64,000 bases of DNA from Planotetraspora thailandica (GCF_016863335.1 NZ_BOOR01000010.1:124001-188000), one strand, 5' to 3'. Positions 7,783 through 15,462 are shown, numbered from the stretch's first letter. The notes: generated from the letters alone by a model not told the origin. Translations and numbers: made by a program.

Positions 7783-8957
7783 TGTCCCACGACCGCCGGG
7801 TCCTCCCAGGAGATCCGGTATTCGTACATCCACGCCAGCGGATCCCGCTTGGTGAGCTGCCGCATGAACACCGGCATCGCGAGGTCCCGGACGAACGCGC
7901 CGACGGGCCCCGGAGCCTTGCCGCTCCCGTTGCGCCTGCCCTGCGCGACGACGCGTTCCACCCGCCGTCTCCTGAGCCGTTCGAAGGCGGCGAACGCGTC
8001 GCGGGGGCCCGGGTTGTCGCGCAGGCATTTGGCGAGCACCACCGCGTCCTCGATCGCCATGGACGCCCCCTGGCCCGCCGAGGGGGAGGTCGCGTGGGCC
8101 GCGTCGCCCAGGATCACCATGCCGTCGTTGGACCATTTCGGCACGGCCGGGAAGTCATAGGTCTCCCAGGCCGGCATGACATCGTCGGTGGCGGCGATGA
8201 TGTCGAGCATCGGGCCGTGGTCGTCCGCGAAGAGCTCGGCCAGCCGTGACCCCCACTCGTCGGAGGAGGTCGCCGCGAGTTCGCCGGGGGTGAGCTCGCG
8301 CCGGCTCGGCGGGTTGGCGAACCACCAGACCTCCCCGTCCGGATGGATCAGATAACCGAAGAAGCACCTCTTCCCGAAGATGAAATGATTCGTCCCCGTC
8401 CGCCCGGGCACGGTGATCCCCCGGGCGAAGCCGCCCGTGTTGAGCAGGCCGACGTGGCGGGCCCGCGGCGCCCCGGGATCGATGATCGTGCGTGTGCGGG
8501 AGCGCAGGCCGTCGGCGCCGATCAGCAGGTCGCCCTCGGCAGACGTGCCGTCGGAGAAGACCGCCCGCACGCCTGACGGGGTGATGGACGCCTCCTCCAG
8601 GCGCTTCCCGTAGTGGATCGGCACGCCTCGCCGTACGGCCTCGTCGCGCAGCACCTGGTAGAGGTCGGCGCGCCTGAGCGTACGGCTGGGCTGCCTGACG
8701 GTGCCCAGCACCTTGCCCCGCGCGTTGCTGATCTGCATGAGCGAGGAGTCCATGCCCAGGTCGCAGACCAGGTCGCGCAGGTCGAGGGTGCGCAGCGCCT
8801 CGAGCCCGTTGAGCGCGATCGTGAGGAAGGCTCCCACCCCCTCGGATCCACGGTCGTAGGCCTCGTAGACGTCGCTGTCGATGCCGGCGCGCCGCAGGGC
8901 CATGGCCGTCACCGGCCCGGCGATGCCCCCGCCGATGATCAGAGCTCTTTTGGTCAT
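7776..8957 (-). CDS. FAD-dependent monooxygenase (PHBH fold, group A flavoprotein)
   Basis: A 393-aa protein with the GxGxxG dinucleotide motif at the very N-terminus (LIIGGGIAGPVTAMAL), the DG motif (LLIGADGLRSRTR, about residue 155) and the GD motif (VILGDAAHATSPSAGQGASM, about residue 285) that define class A flavin monooxygenases. ATG at 8957 is the natural start; the longer frame to 9047 crosses the divergent promoter. Family members hydroxylate aromatic compounds or drugs using NAD(P)H and O2. It is divergent from a PadR regulator 71 bp away, the likely controller of this gene. Confidence 0.87.
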   Translation of the reverse strand: MTKRALIIGGGIAGPVTAMALRRAGIDSDVYEAYDRGSEGVGAFLTIALNGLEALRTLDLRDLVCDLGMDSSLMQISNARGKVLGTVRQPSRTLRRADLYQVLRDEAVRRGVPIHYGKRLEEASITPSGVRAVFSDGTSAEGDLLIGADGLRSRTRTIIDPGAPRARHVGLLNTGGFARGITVPGRTGTNHFIFGKRCFFGYLIHPDGEVWWFANPPSRRELTPGELAATSSDEWGSRLAELFADDHGPMLDIIAATDDVMPAWETYDFPAVPKWSNDGMVILGDAAHATSPSAGQGASMAIEDAVVLAKCLRDNPGPRDAFAAFERLRRRRVERVVAQGRRNGSGKAPGPVGAFVRDLAMPVFMRQLTKRDPLAWMYEYRISWEDPAVVGHH

Positions 8958-8964
8958 GAGATGA

Positions 8965-8974
8965 CTATACATAG
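8965..8974. promoter_or_regulatory. Candidate PadR operator between divergent genes
   Basis: CTATACATAG, an inverted repeat (CTAT/ATAG around AC), is the only AT-rich element in the 71-bp gap between the monooxygenase and the PadR regulator. PadR proteins often bind short ATGT/ACAT-like inverted repeats in such gaps. Assignment rests on position and symmetry only. Confidence 0.35.
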
Positions 8975-9028
8975 AATAACTAACGCTGCCCAGGGGTGAC
9001 CCAGTCGGGTCTAAGTACGATGGAGGCC

Positions 9029-9598
9029 ATGTCGACGCGGCGATCACCTCTGGCCATGGCCTTGCTCTCCCTGGTCGGCGAGGCGCCGATGCACGCCTAC
9101 CGCATGCAGCAGCTGATCAAGGAGCGGCACAAGGACGACGTCGTCAACGTCGCGCAGCGCAACAGCGTCTACCAGACCATCGACAGGCTTCTCCGCGACG
9201 GGCTCATCGCCGTCCTTGAAACGTCGCGGGAGGAGAACCGCCCGGAAAGAACCGTCTACGAGCTCACGGGCGCCGGCCGGGAAACCCTCCTCCAGTGGAT
9301 GCGGGTAATGCTGTCCACTCCGGCCCGCGAATTTCCCGAGTTCCCCGCGGCCCTCGCCTTCCTCCCGGTGCTGCCGCCCGCTGAGGCGCGGGCGGCGTTG
9401 GAGGAACGGCTCACCGCGGTGGAGGCGAGGGTGTCGGCGCTGGAGGCCGAACTGGGCGGCGCCGCGAAGTTCCTGCCCCGCGTCTTCCTCGTGGAGACGG
9501 ACTACCAGGTGGCCGTCCTCAGGGCGGAGGCCGAATACGTCCGGGGCCTGATCGAGGACCTGCGCACCGAGCAGGTCACCTGGGATTACCGCCTCTAA
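9029..9598 (+). CDS. PadR-family transcriptional regulator
   Basis: A 189-aa protein with an N-terminal winged HTH of the PadR type (LAMALLSLVGEAPMHAYRMQQLI, then VYQTIDRLLRDGLIAV and a wing ending ERTVYELTGAGRETL) and a C-terminal coiled-coil dimerisation region (VSALEAELG, about residues 130-185), which corresponds to the larger PadR-s1 group. ATG at 9029 follows a GGAGG ribosome-binding site; an upstream in-frame start at 8996 has none. It probably represses the divergent FAD monooxygenase. Its stop overlaps the 3' end of the convergent SDR gene by 4 bases. Confidence 0.87.
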   Translation: MSTRRSPLAMALLSLVGEAPMHAYRMQQLIKERHKDDVVNVAQRNSVYQTIDRLLRDGLIAVLETSREENRPERTVYELTGAGRETLLQWMRVMLSTPAREFPEFPAALAFLPVLPPAEARAALEERLTAVEARVSALEAELGGAAKFLPRVFLVETDYQVAVLRAEAEYVRGLIEDLRTEQVTWDYRL

Positions 9599-10344
9599 CC
9601 CACGACCGAGCCGCAGGTGATGTTGATCGCGGAGGCGGTGATGGCCTGCGCGCGATCGGACGCGGCGAAGGCCGCGACGTTGCCGACGTCCTCAAGGGAG
9701 GCCGCTCGCCCGAGCATGGTCCGCCCGACGATGTCGTCGACGATCGCCTGGCGGGGGGCGAAGTCCTCGGGGAGGACCTCGGTGATCCCGCCTGTCTGCA
9801 ACGTCACCGCGCGGATGCCGTACGGACCGAGCTCGCAGGCCAGGGAGCGCCGCAGCGACTCCAGTGCGCCGAACGCGACCTGCAGGCCGCCCAGCCGGGG
9901 CAACGGGTCGCCGTACCCGCCGAACATGAGGATGACGCCCGACCGCTGCTTCATCATGTGACGTGCCGCGGCCCTGGACGTGATGAACATCGTCCGCACG
10001 GCGGTGAGCACGGGTCGCTCGAAGTCCTCAAGCGACATGTCGGCGAGGGGGGTGCCCTGGACGTCGCCGTGCGAGATGAGGTTGAAGGAGATGTCGAGGC
10101 TCCCGGCCCGCGCGACCACCGCGTCGGCGTGCGCGTCCACCGCCGCCTCGTCCAGAGCGTCGACCTGGGCCGTCTCGGCCTGGCCACCCGACGCGCGGAT
10201 CTCCCCGGCCACCGCGTCGAGGCGCTCCAGGGTCCGGCCGGCGAGATGCACGCGCGCGCCCTCGCGGGCGAAGACGTGGGCGACGGCCGACCCGATCGCG
10301 CCGCCGCCACCGTAGATGACGGCGTTCTTACCTTTCAGCAACAT
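9595..10344 (-). CDS. Short-chain dehydrogenase/reductase-like protein lacking the catalytic Tyr/Lys
   Basis: 249 aa, Rossmann fold with a glycine-rich NAD(P) motif (YGGGGAIGSAVA, residues about 11-22). The classical SDR active site is YxxxK within a YxAxKAAL-type helix; the aligned segment here is LQVAFGALESLRRSL, with neither Tyr nor Lys. The upstream catalytic serine is also not evident (VILMFGGYGDP). Such SDRs exist as a divergent actinobacterial group. The start at 10344 is supported by an AGGAGG site; the longer frame to 10389 runs through a terminator hairpin. Redox activity is therefore uncertain; it may bind a ligand or use another mechanism. Confidence 0.8.
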   Translation of the reverse strand: MLLKGKNAVIYGGGGAIGSAVAHVFAREGARVHLAGRTLERLDAVAGEIRASGGQAETAQVDALDEAAVDAHADAVVARAGSLDISFNLISHGDVQGTPLADMSLEDFERPVLTAVRTMFITSRAAARHMMKQRSGVILMFGGYGDPLPRLGGLQVAFGALESLRRSLACELGPYGIRAVTLQTGGITEVLPEDFAPRQAIVDDIVGRTMLGRAASLEDVGNVAAFAASDRAQAITASAINITCGSVVG

Positions 10345-10365
10345 CCGTTCCTCCTGGTCACCGGT

Positions 10366-10395
10366 GGCAGGGTGCGAGCCGGCTCGCACCCTGCC
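10366..10395 (-). terminator. Perfect 30-bp palindrome, terminator of the ArsR-SRPBCC operon
   Basis: A perfect inverted repeat with arms GGCAGGGTGCGAGCC/GGCTCGCACCCTGCC lies 15 bp downstream of the SRPBCC stop and just ahead of the SDR gene on the same strand. A very stable hairpin without a strong T-run, common for actinomycete terminators. Confidence 0.75.
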
Positions 10396-10410
10396 GACCG
10401 TAGGTCGTCG

Positions 10411-10890
10411 TCAGCCGTTCTGGAGCCGGGCCAGCAGCTCCTCCAGGCGCGCGTCGGAGTCGCGCACGCCGTGCTCCATCCCGGAGGCGACCATCCCGTC
10501 GCGGTCCTCGACCGACTGGAAGGTGGACACCGTGCGCACGAACGTCTTGCCGTCGCGCTCCTCGAGGGTGAGCGACTCCAGGGCGACGTGGCCGGGCACG
10601 CCCTCGAACTCGAAGGTCTGCACGGTGTAGTCCGGGGTCGGGGTGCCGTGGAAGACCCCGTGGAAGCCGTACTCGTTGCCCTCAGCGTCGGTGCTCACGT
10701 AGCGCCACCTTCCTCCGTCGCGGACGTCGAACACATCGATGGTCATCTTCAGGTCGCGCGGGCCCAGCCACTGGACGAGCAGGTCGGGGTCGGTGTGCGC
10801 GCGGAAGACCAGGTCGCGCGGCGCGTCGAACTCCCGGGTGATGATGATCTGCGACTGTCCGGGCTCCGCGGTGATCTGCGTGTTAGCCAT
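10411..10890 (-). CDS. SRPBCC (AHSA1-like) domain protein
   Basis: 159 aa. START/SRPBCC fold with the AHSA1 hallmarks: an N-terminal TREFDAPRDLVFRAHTDPDLLVQWLGP, a middle beta region with GGRWRYV, and a C-terminal helix (DSDARLEELLARL). These proteins form a deep hydrophobic pocket that binds a small lipophilic ligand. ATG at 10890 lies within the end of the ArsR gene (8-base overlap), so the two are co-translated. ArsR-SRPBCC pairs are common in actinobacteria; the ArsR member usually represses the pair, and the SRPBCC member is the effector of unknown substrate. Confidence 0.87.
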   Translation of the reverse strand: MANTQITAEPGQSQIIITREFDAPRDLVFRAHTDPDLLVQWLGPRDLKMTIDVFDVRDGGRWRYVSTDAEGNEYGFHGVFHGTPTPDYTVQTFEFEGVPGHVALESLTLEERDGKTFVRTVSTFQSVEDRDGMVASGMEHGVRDSDARLEELLARLQNG

Positions 10891-11239
10891 TGTCTTCTCC
10901 CGTTGATCGGTCGTCCTTCGCCTGCAATGCCGCGAGCAGCTCATCGAGCCGCTCGTGGCTCTCGTCCCAGAACCGCTGGTATCGGGCCAGCCAGGTGGTC
11001 ACCTCGCGAAGCGGCTCCGCCTCGAGATGGCTGAGCCGCGCGGTCGCCCGCCGCGTCCGCGAGATCAGGCCCGCGGACTCCAGCACCTTGAGGTGCCGCG
11101 AGATCGCCGGCTGGGACATGTCGAACGGCGCCGCGAGCTCGGCGACGGTCGCGTCGCCATTCGTCAGCCGCGTCAAGATCGCCCGCCGAGTGGGGTCGGC
11201 CAGCGCCTGAAACACGAGGCTGAGCGGGTCGGTTGCCAT
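10883..11239 (-). CDS. ArsR-family winged-helix repressor
   Basis: 118 aa. FQALADPTRRAILTRL, then VAELAAPFDMSQPAISRHLKVLESAGLI is the full ArsR HTH with its recognition helix, followed by the wing and a C-terminal helix (ARYQRFWDESHERLDELLA). No metal-binding cysteine pair (ELCVCDL type) is present, so it is a non-metal ArsR of the kind coupled to SRPBCC proteins. ATG start at 11239. Palindromes in its promoter (11253-11271) fit autorepression. Co-transcribed with the SRPBCC gene. Confidence 0.9.
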   Translation of the reverse strand: MATDPLSLVFQALADPTRRAILTRLTNGDATVAELAAPFDMSQPAISRHLKVLESAGLISRTRRATARLSHLEAEPLREVTTWLARYQRFWDESHERLDELLAALQAKDDRSTGEDNG

Positions 11240-11252
11240 TCATAACCACCTT

Positions 11253-11271
11253 GTTTTAAAACGAACATGTT
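11253..11271. promoter_or_regulatory. Probable ArsR operator (two palindromes)
   Basis: GTTTTAAAAC (11253-11262) is a perfect palindrome immediately followed by AACATGTT (11264-11271), another perfect palindrome, 13 bp ahead of the ArsR start. The AT-rich patch stands out against the surrounding GC-rich DNA, so this is probably the promoter as well as the operator. Confidence 0.55.
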
Positions 11272-11340
11272 AAATATCGCCCTGCGCGCCGCCCGTGTCA
11301 AGGGCTCCGGCCGACTGGACCAAGACGTTAGAGTTCCCTC

Positions 11341-11379
11341 ATGTTCTCCGCGTTCTTCGTGAGGATCCGCCGCTCCTAG
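11341..11379 (+). CDS. Candidate erm leader peptide MFSAFFVRIRRS
   Basis: A 12-codon ORF ending TAG lies 113 bp upstream of the erm-like start. It encodes MFSAFFVRIRRS, containing R8-I9-R10, an Arg-X-Arg (+X+) sequence, the motif known to arrest macrolide-bound ribosomes on leaders such as that of ermD. Its last codons form the left arm of a hairpin with the bases after the stop. TAGAGT at 11329-11334 is a possible -10 element 7 bases ahead of the ATG, which would make a leaderless mRNA; no ribosome-binding site is visible. Supported by position, motif and the RNA structure, not by homology. Confidence 0.5.
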   Translation: MFSAFFVRIRRS

Positions 11380-11492
11380 CGGCGGCCCGGCTCGCACCCT
11401 CGCCAGTTCGGCTCCCGCCGCCATCGGTGTCATTCGCCGGTGCGGTGTTTCGTGCCGCCCGGCTCCACCTGGGCCCACGCGGAGCGCATCCC
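11367..11492 (+). promoter_or_regulatory. Predicted translational attenuator ahead of the erm-like gene
   Basis: Four segments can pair in alternative ways. Segment 1 CCGCCGC (11367-11373) and segment 2 GCGGCGG (11379-11385) form a hairpin across the leader stop codon. Segment 3 (GCTCCCGCCGC, 11411-11421) can pair with segment 2 through an identical CCGCCGC, or with segment 4 (GCGGAGC, 11479-11485), which contains the GGAG ribosome-binding site 8 bases before the erm ATG. In the resting state 1:2 and 3:4 would hide the site; a ribosome stalled over segment 1 would favour 2:3 and expose it. This is the classical ermC logic. No folding energies were computed. Confidence 0.55.
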
Positions 11493-12285
11493 ATGCATCA
11501 CCCCTATCAGGGCGGACGGCACGAGCTCGGTCAGAACTTCCTCATCGACCGCTCCGTCATCACCGCCATCGAAGAACTGGTCTCCCGTACGGCGGGCCCC
11601 ATCGTCGAGATCGGCCCGGGCGACGGCGCCCTGACGGTCCCGCTCAGCCGGTACGGCAGGCCGATGACGGCCGTGGAGATCGACCCCGAGCGGGCACGCC
11701 GGCTGGCCCGGCGCACACCCGGCAATGTCGCCGTCGTCAACGCCGACGTGCTGAGGTTCCGCTTTCCCCCGGCATCCGCACGTGATCGTCGGGAACGTCC
11801 CCTTCCACCTGACGACGCCCATCCTCCGGCGCCTCCTTCCGGCCGGCCACTGGCAGGCAGCCGTCCTGCTCGTCCAGTGGGAGGTCGCCCGCAGGCGCGC
11901 GGGAGTCGGCGGGGCCAGCATGCTGACAGCCTCCTGGTGGCCGTGGCACGAGTTCGAACTGCACCGCCGGGTGCCCGCCCGCTCGTTCCGGCCGGTCCCC
12001 TCCGTCGACGGAGGCCTGCTGACGATGACCCGGCGGCCCGTCCCCCTCGTCGGTGAGCGCGGGCCGTACCAGGAGTTCGTCCGGCAGGTCTTCACCGGCC
12101 GCGGGCGAGGGCTCGGCGAGATCCTCCACAGGACCGGACGCATCGACCGCGTCGCCGTACGCGAATGGATGCGGGACGCCGGGGTCATGCCGCACGCGCT
12201 GCCGAAGGACCTGACGGCCGCGCAGTGGGCGTCGTTGTGGCATCAGGCCGGGCCTTCCCGGCGCCCTCACGCGAGTTCACAGTGA
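11493..12285 (+). pseudogene. Erm-type 23S rRNA (adenine-N6) methyltransferase, interrupted by a +1 frameshift
   Basis: The first part (from ATG 11493) reads GRHELGQNFLID, then IVEIGPGDGALTVPL (SAM-binding motif I), AVEIDPERA and NADVLRFRFP; the second part, in the next frame, reads RHPHVIVGNVPFHLTTPILRRLL (the NVPF catalytic motif typical of Erm rather than KsgA) through a normal Erm C-terminus ending ALPKDLTAAQWASLWHQAG. The switch is at a run of five C (11766-11770); with four C the frame is continuous and the protein would be 263 aa. Erm dimethylates A2058 of 23S rRNA and gives macrolide/lincosamide/streptogramin B resistance. As written it would be inactive; a sequencing error or a slippery C tract are alternatives. 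Confidence 0.85.
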
Positions 12286-12313
12286 GGGGTGACGCGAACT
12301 CTCGCCGGAGTGG

Positions 12314-12955
12314 GTGGTCGACGTGACCCTTTTCGAATCGGACCGCAAGTTCAAGGCACTCGTCGAACTGATCGAGTCGGAGGAGCGGCGGGAACGCTGG
12401 ATCCGGTCCGACCTCGCCCGCGAAGCGCTTGACGGCGGAGATCTCGACCGCGCCGTCTCCATTCTCGAGGGTCTCCTGAGCGAGATCGAGGAAGGACCTC
12501 GGGACGCGGCGGACCCGTTCATCCTGGTGGTGACCGACCAACTGGCGGCGGCCTACCTGTTCGCCGCCCGGCACGACGACGCGCTGAATCTGCACGAACA
12601 GAACGTGGCGGAGTGCCGGGAGCTGCTCGGACCCGACCATCTCCTCACCCTGCACTGCCAGGACAACCTCGCGACCACGTTGTCCCTGGTCGAGCGGCAC
12701 GACGAGGCGATCACCCTTCAGGAGGAGACCCTCGCCGCCTATCGCCAGACCCTCGGAGAGGATCATCCGGACACGCTGACCTGCCAGTGCAACCTGGCGT
12801 GGTTCCTCTTCAACGCCGGGCGGGAGGAGTGCATCGCCCTGTACGAGCAGACGCTCGCCGCCTGCACCGAGGCCTTGGGCCCCGACGACATGCTGACCGA
12901 GTCCGTCGCCGAGTTCCTGGAAACTGCACGGGAGTACCTCGACGACGAGGACTGA
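12314..12955 (+). CDS. Tetratricopeptide repeat protein
   Basis: 213 aa, GTG start. Three or four TPR units of the kinesin-light-chain/NB-ARC-associated type follow a short helical N-terminus; each carries the YL..A.R.D.A...HEQ...CRELLGPDHLLTL pattern (residues about 75-190: LLGPDHLLTLHCQDNLA, then TLGEDHPDTLTCQCNLA, then ALGPDDML). Soluble, acidic, no other domain. Such proteins are protein-binding scaffolds; the partner cannot be inferred. GTG at 12323 is an alternative start. It begins 28 bp after the erm-like gene and may be read from the same message. Confidence 0.75.
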   Translation: MVDVTLFESDRKFKALVELIESEERRERWIRSDLAREALDGGDLDRAVSILEGLLSEIEEGPRDAADPFILVVTDQLAAAYLFAARHDDALNLHEQNVAECRELLGPDHLLTLHCQDNLATTLSLVERHDEAITLQEETLAAYRQTLGEDHPDTLTCQCNLAWFLFNAGREECIALYEQTLAACTEALGPDDMLTESVAEFLETAREYLDDED

Positions 12956-13045
12956 TGTGATTTTTGGAGTCGTTTGTAACACTTGAGGGTCTCGGCCCAC
13001 TTCCTGGTGTTGGAGCAATTACCCGGGACGAAGGGGGGCCAGGCG

Positions 13046-13573
13046 GTGACGGACGACTCACAGCGGTTCACCACGATGTATGACGAGTGCCGGCAGCGAG
13101 TCTGGGCCTACGTGGTCAGTCAGGCGGGCAGGCAGATCGCCGACGAGGTGGTGAGCGAGACGTTCGCGATCGCCTGGCGGCGGTTCGACGACATACCGGA
13201 GCCGGCCCTGCCGTGGCTGCTCGGCGTGGCCCGCAACGTGCTGCGCGACAACATCCGCGCCGAGATGCGGCGCGAGTCGCTCGCCGGCGAGCTGCGCGCA
13301 TGGACGGAGGAGGACCACGCCGATCAGGTGGCCGAACGGCTCGCCGTCATGAACGCGCTCGCCTCGTTGAACCCGGACGAGCGCGAACTCCTGATCCTCG
13401 TGGCCTGGCAGGGGCTCACGCCGCGCGACGCGGCACGCGTCATCGGATGTTCCGCCGCGACCTTCCGTGTACGGCTCCACCGAGCTCGCAAACGGCTGGT
13501 TCAGGCGATGAAGACGGCACCGGCGGTCCGGCCCCAAACCCGGGTGCGCAATCTCAGTGAGGAGTGGTCATGA
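13046..13573 (+). CDS. ECF-type RNA polymerase sigma factor
   Basis: 175 aa. Sigma region 2 covers residues about 5-75 (RFTTMYDECRQRVWAYV, then ADEVVSETFAIAWRRFDDIP and PWLLGVARNVLRD) and region 4 about 100-160 (ALASLNPDERELLILVAWQGLTPRDAARVIGCSAATFRVRLHRARKRL). GTG at 13046 is preferred: it follows a GGGGGGCC purine-rich site, and the start at 12983 adds a tail unlike the family. Its ATGA overlap with the next gene shows that the two are a unit: a sigma factor with a membrane-anchored partner of the CU044_5270 type, the likely regulator of its activity. Confidence 0.88.
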   Translation: MTDDSQRFTTMYDECRQRVWAYVVSQAGRQIADEVVSETFAIAWRRFDDIPEPALPWLLGVARNVLRDNIRAEMRRESLAGELRAWTEEDHADQVAERLAVMNALASLNPDERELLILVAWQGLTPRDAARVIGCSAATFRVRLHRARKRLVQAMKTAPAVRPQTRVRNLSEEWS

Positions 13574-14709
13574 ACCCGATGGATCAGCTGAGGGCGGCTC
13601 GCCCCGCCCACCTCGACACCCCGGTGGACGAGGGCACGAGGGCCGCCGAGCTCACCCACGCCATGGCGCAGTTCAGGCCGCAGAAGCCGGCCCGCACACG
13701 GAAGATCGCCAAGCCGGTGTGGGGTCTCGGCCTGGCGGGCGTCGCGGCGGCCACCGCCGTCGCCGTCGGGGTCACCGCGACCGGCGGCGGGACGCCGTCG
13801 CCGAGCTCCCCGGCCGTCGCCGCACCTCAGGGCGGCAAGCCGGCTGCGCAGCTGTCCGCCAAGCAGCTCCTGCTCGTCGCGGCCGAGTCGTCGCTCAAGG
13901 CACAGCAGGGCAGCGGCGCGTACTGGTACATCGAGAGCACGGGCGGCAACGCCCAGCAGGTGGGCACCAAGGTGCACTACACGGTGAACAGCCTCGGCCG
14001 CAGCCAGACGTGGATCGCCCGCTCGCCGAAGCAGGACAGCTGGTGGGTGTCCCAGAACCTCGGCACCAAGCCCGCGCCCGGCTCGGAGGCCGCCTGGAAG
14101 CAGGACGGCTCGCCGACCAAGTGGACGGTGACCGTGACGAAGAACGGCGGCCAGGGGAGCCTGATCGTCGAGGCCAAGGGCGGCAAGCCCTTCGGCAACA
14201 CGATCAACGTCGGCGACAAGGTCGCCGACCTGGCCGGCAAGAACGTCTCGTTCGCAGAGCTGCAGAACCTGCCCACGACCGCGGCCGCGCTGAAGGCGCG
14301 TCTGCTGAAGGGGTACACCGGCAACAGCACCGAGGCCGACGTGCCGCAGGACAAGGACGCCTGGCTCTTCCAGGTGACATCGGGACTGCTGAGCGACATG
14401 CCTGTGAAGCCGGCCGTCCGGGCCGCGGCCTACCAGGTGCTCGCCGGGCTGGACGATGTCCGGTCCCTCGGTGAGGTGACCGACACCCTCGGCCGCAAGG
14501 GCCAGGGCATCGGCAGGGCGGAGAGCTGGCCCAACGGTCAGTACGAGCGGCAGCTCATCATCGACCCGCAGACCGGCCTTCTGCTGACCGACCAGATCGT
14601 GGCCGTGCACGCCGGTGGCAACTGGGCCGGGGCGAAGCCCGGCACCGTGGTCAACTGGAACTCGATCGTCAAGGCCGAGTGGACCGACCAGAAGCCGGTC
14701 AAGCCGTAA
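13570..14709 (+). CDS. CU044_5270-family membrane-anchored protein, probable ECF partner/anti-sigma
   Basis: 379 aa. A short cytoplasmic N-terminus (about 50 residues) contains MDQLRAARPAHLDTP and RAAELTHAMAQF, followed by one transmembrane segment (WGLGLAGVAAATAVAVGVTATG, residues about 53-75) and a large extracytoplasmic domain of about 300 residues ending at the C-terminus. The extracytoplasmic part contains several W-rich and repeat-like beta segments (YWYIESTGG, SWWVSQNLG). The gene overlaps the ECF gene by 4 bases (ATGA) with a GAGGAG site. A type II membrane protein downstream of an ECF sigma factor is expected to hold or sense for that sigma factor, but no zinc anti-sigma motif is visible. 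Confidence 0.8.
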   Translation: MNPMDQLRAARPAHLDTPVDEGTRAAELTHAMAQFRPQKPARTRKIAKPVWGLGLAGVAAATAVAVGVTATGGGTPSPSSPAVAAPQGGKPAAQLSAKQLLLVAAESSLKAQQGSGAYWYIESTGGNAQQVGTKVHYTVNSLGRSQTWIARSPKQDSWWVSQNLGTKPAPGSEAAWKQDGSPTKWTVTVTKNGGQGSLIVEAKGGKPFGNTINVGDKVADLAGKNVSFAELQNLPTTAAALKARLLKGYTGNSTEADVPQDKDAWLFQVTSGLLSDMPVKPAVRAAAYQVLAGLDDVRSLGEVTDTLGRKGQGIGRAESWPNGQYERQLIIDPQTGLLLTDQIVAVHAGGNWAGAKPGTVVNWNSIVKAEWTDQKPVKP

Positions 14710-14731
14710 CGACCGGCGGTTCCGACGGGGG

Positions 14732-14766
14732 AGGGGCGATCGCGGCCATGGGCCGCGGTCGCCCTT
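14732..14766 (+). terminator. Rho-independent-like hairpin after the ECF operon
   Basis: GGGCGATCGCGGCC and GGCCGCGGTCGCCC pair (one G-T wobble) around an ATG loop, followed by TTTCG; it starts 23 bp after the anti-sigma-like gene stop. Confidence 0.7.
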
Positions 14767-14806
14767 TCGTCATGCCGACAGCCGGCGAGGGCCGGCCGTC
14801 CTGGAA

Positions 14807-14842
14807 TTTAGGAACGATTGTTCTTGACTGTTTGTTCCTAAA
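14807..14842. promoter_or_regulatory. Probable TetR operator
   Basis: Inverted repeat TTTAGGAAC (14807-14815) / GTTCCTAAA (14834-14842) with 18 bp between, plus an inner GAAC-GATT-GTTC repeat. It covers the promoter of the TetR gene starting at 14859, so autoregulation is the likely use. Confidence 0.6.
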
Positions 14843-14858
14843 CTTTTACGATCAAGAC

Positions 14859-15452
14859 ATGGGACGACCAAGAGGATTCGACGAAGCCGCCGTGGTCCGC
14901 TCGGCGGCCGAACTGTTCGCTACGCGTTCCTACGACGGCATCTCCATGGACGAGCTGGTGACCCACCTCGGTGTCCACCGCAACAGCCTCTACAAGACCT
15001 TCGGGAGCAAGCGCGGGCTGTACCAGGCCGCGCTGACCTGGTCGCTGGAACACGAAGTCGCCCCTCTGATCGGCCGGCTGCAACGTTCCGGCGACATCGC
15101 CGCAGCGTTGCGCGTGGCCCTGACCGAGCCGGGCGCCGAGACGGGATTGAACCTGCTTCTTCTGGCCGCGGTCGAACGCGCACCGGTGGACGGCGAGGTG
15201 GCCGAGCAACTGGACAAGGTGCTGGCCGCCTTCGATGAGGCCGCCCTGCAGGCGGCCGACGCGAACCTCCCGGCCGGCGACGCCGACCGCACCGCTGACG
15301 GCGCCAAGGCCGACCTGGCCTTCGCGCTCACCGCGACCATCCTCGGGCTGCGGCTGCGCGCCCGCGCCGCCGGGTCCGGCGCGGGCGACGGCGGCGCCAC
15401 GGACATCCGCCGAGCGGGCGCCGCCCTGGCGCACCATCTCACTCAGTCATAA
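14859..15452 (+). CDS. TetR-family transcriptional regulator
   Basis: 197 aa. N-terminal TetR HTH: FDEAAVVRSAAELFATRSYDGISMDELVTHLGVHRNSLYKTFGSKRGLY (residues about 7-55). The C-terminal ligand-binding helical domain includes a glycine-rich LALTATILGLRLRARAAG region. ATG at 14859 is supported by the operator, which ends 16 bp upstream; the longer frame to 14679 runs into the preceding terminator. It is followed 10 bp downstream by a small protein of unknown function that it probably co-transcribes and controls. Confidence 0.87.
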   Translation: MGRPRGFDEAAVVRSAAELFATRSYDGISMDELVTHLGVHRNSLYKTFGSKRGLYQAALTWSLEHEVAPLIGRLQRSGDIAAALRVALTEPGAETGLNLLLLAAVERAPVDGEVAEQLDKVLAAFDEAALQAADANLPAGDADRTADGAKADLAFALTATILGLRLRARAAGSGAGDGGATDIRRAGAALAHHLTQS

Positions 15453-15462
15453 GGAGAAGGAC

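Noticed and set aside
11329-11340. Strong promoter for the erm leader
   Set aside because: TAGAGT fits a leaderless -10, but no -35 element at 16-18 bp was seen; kept only as a remark on the leader.
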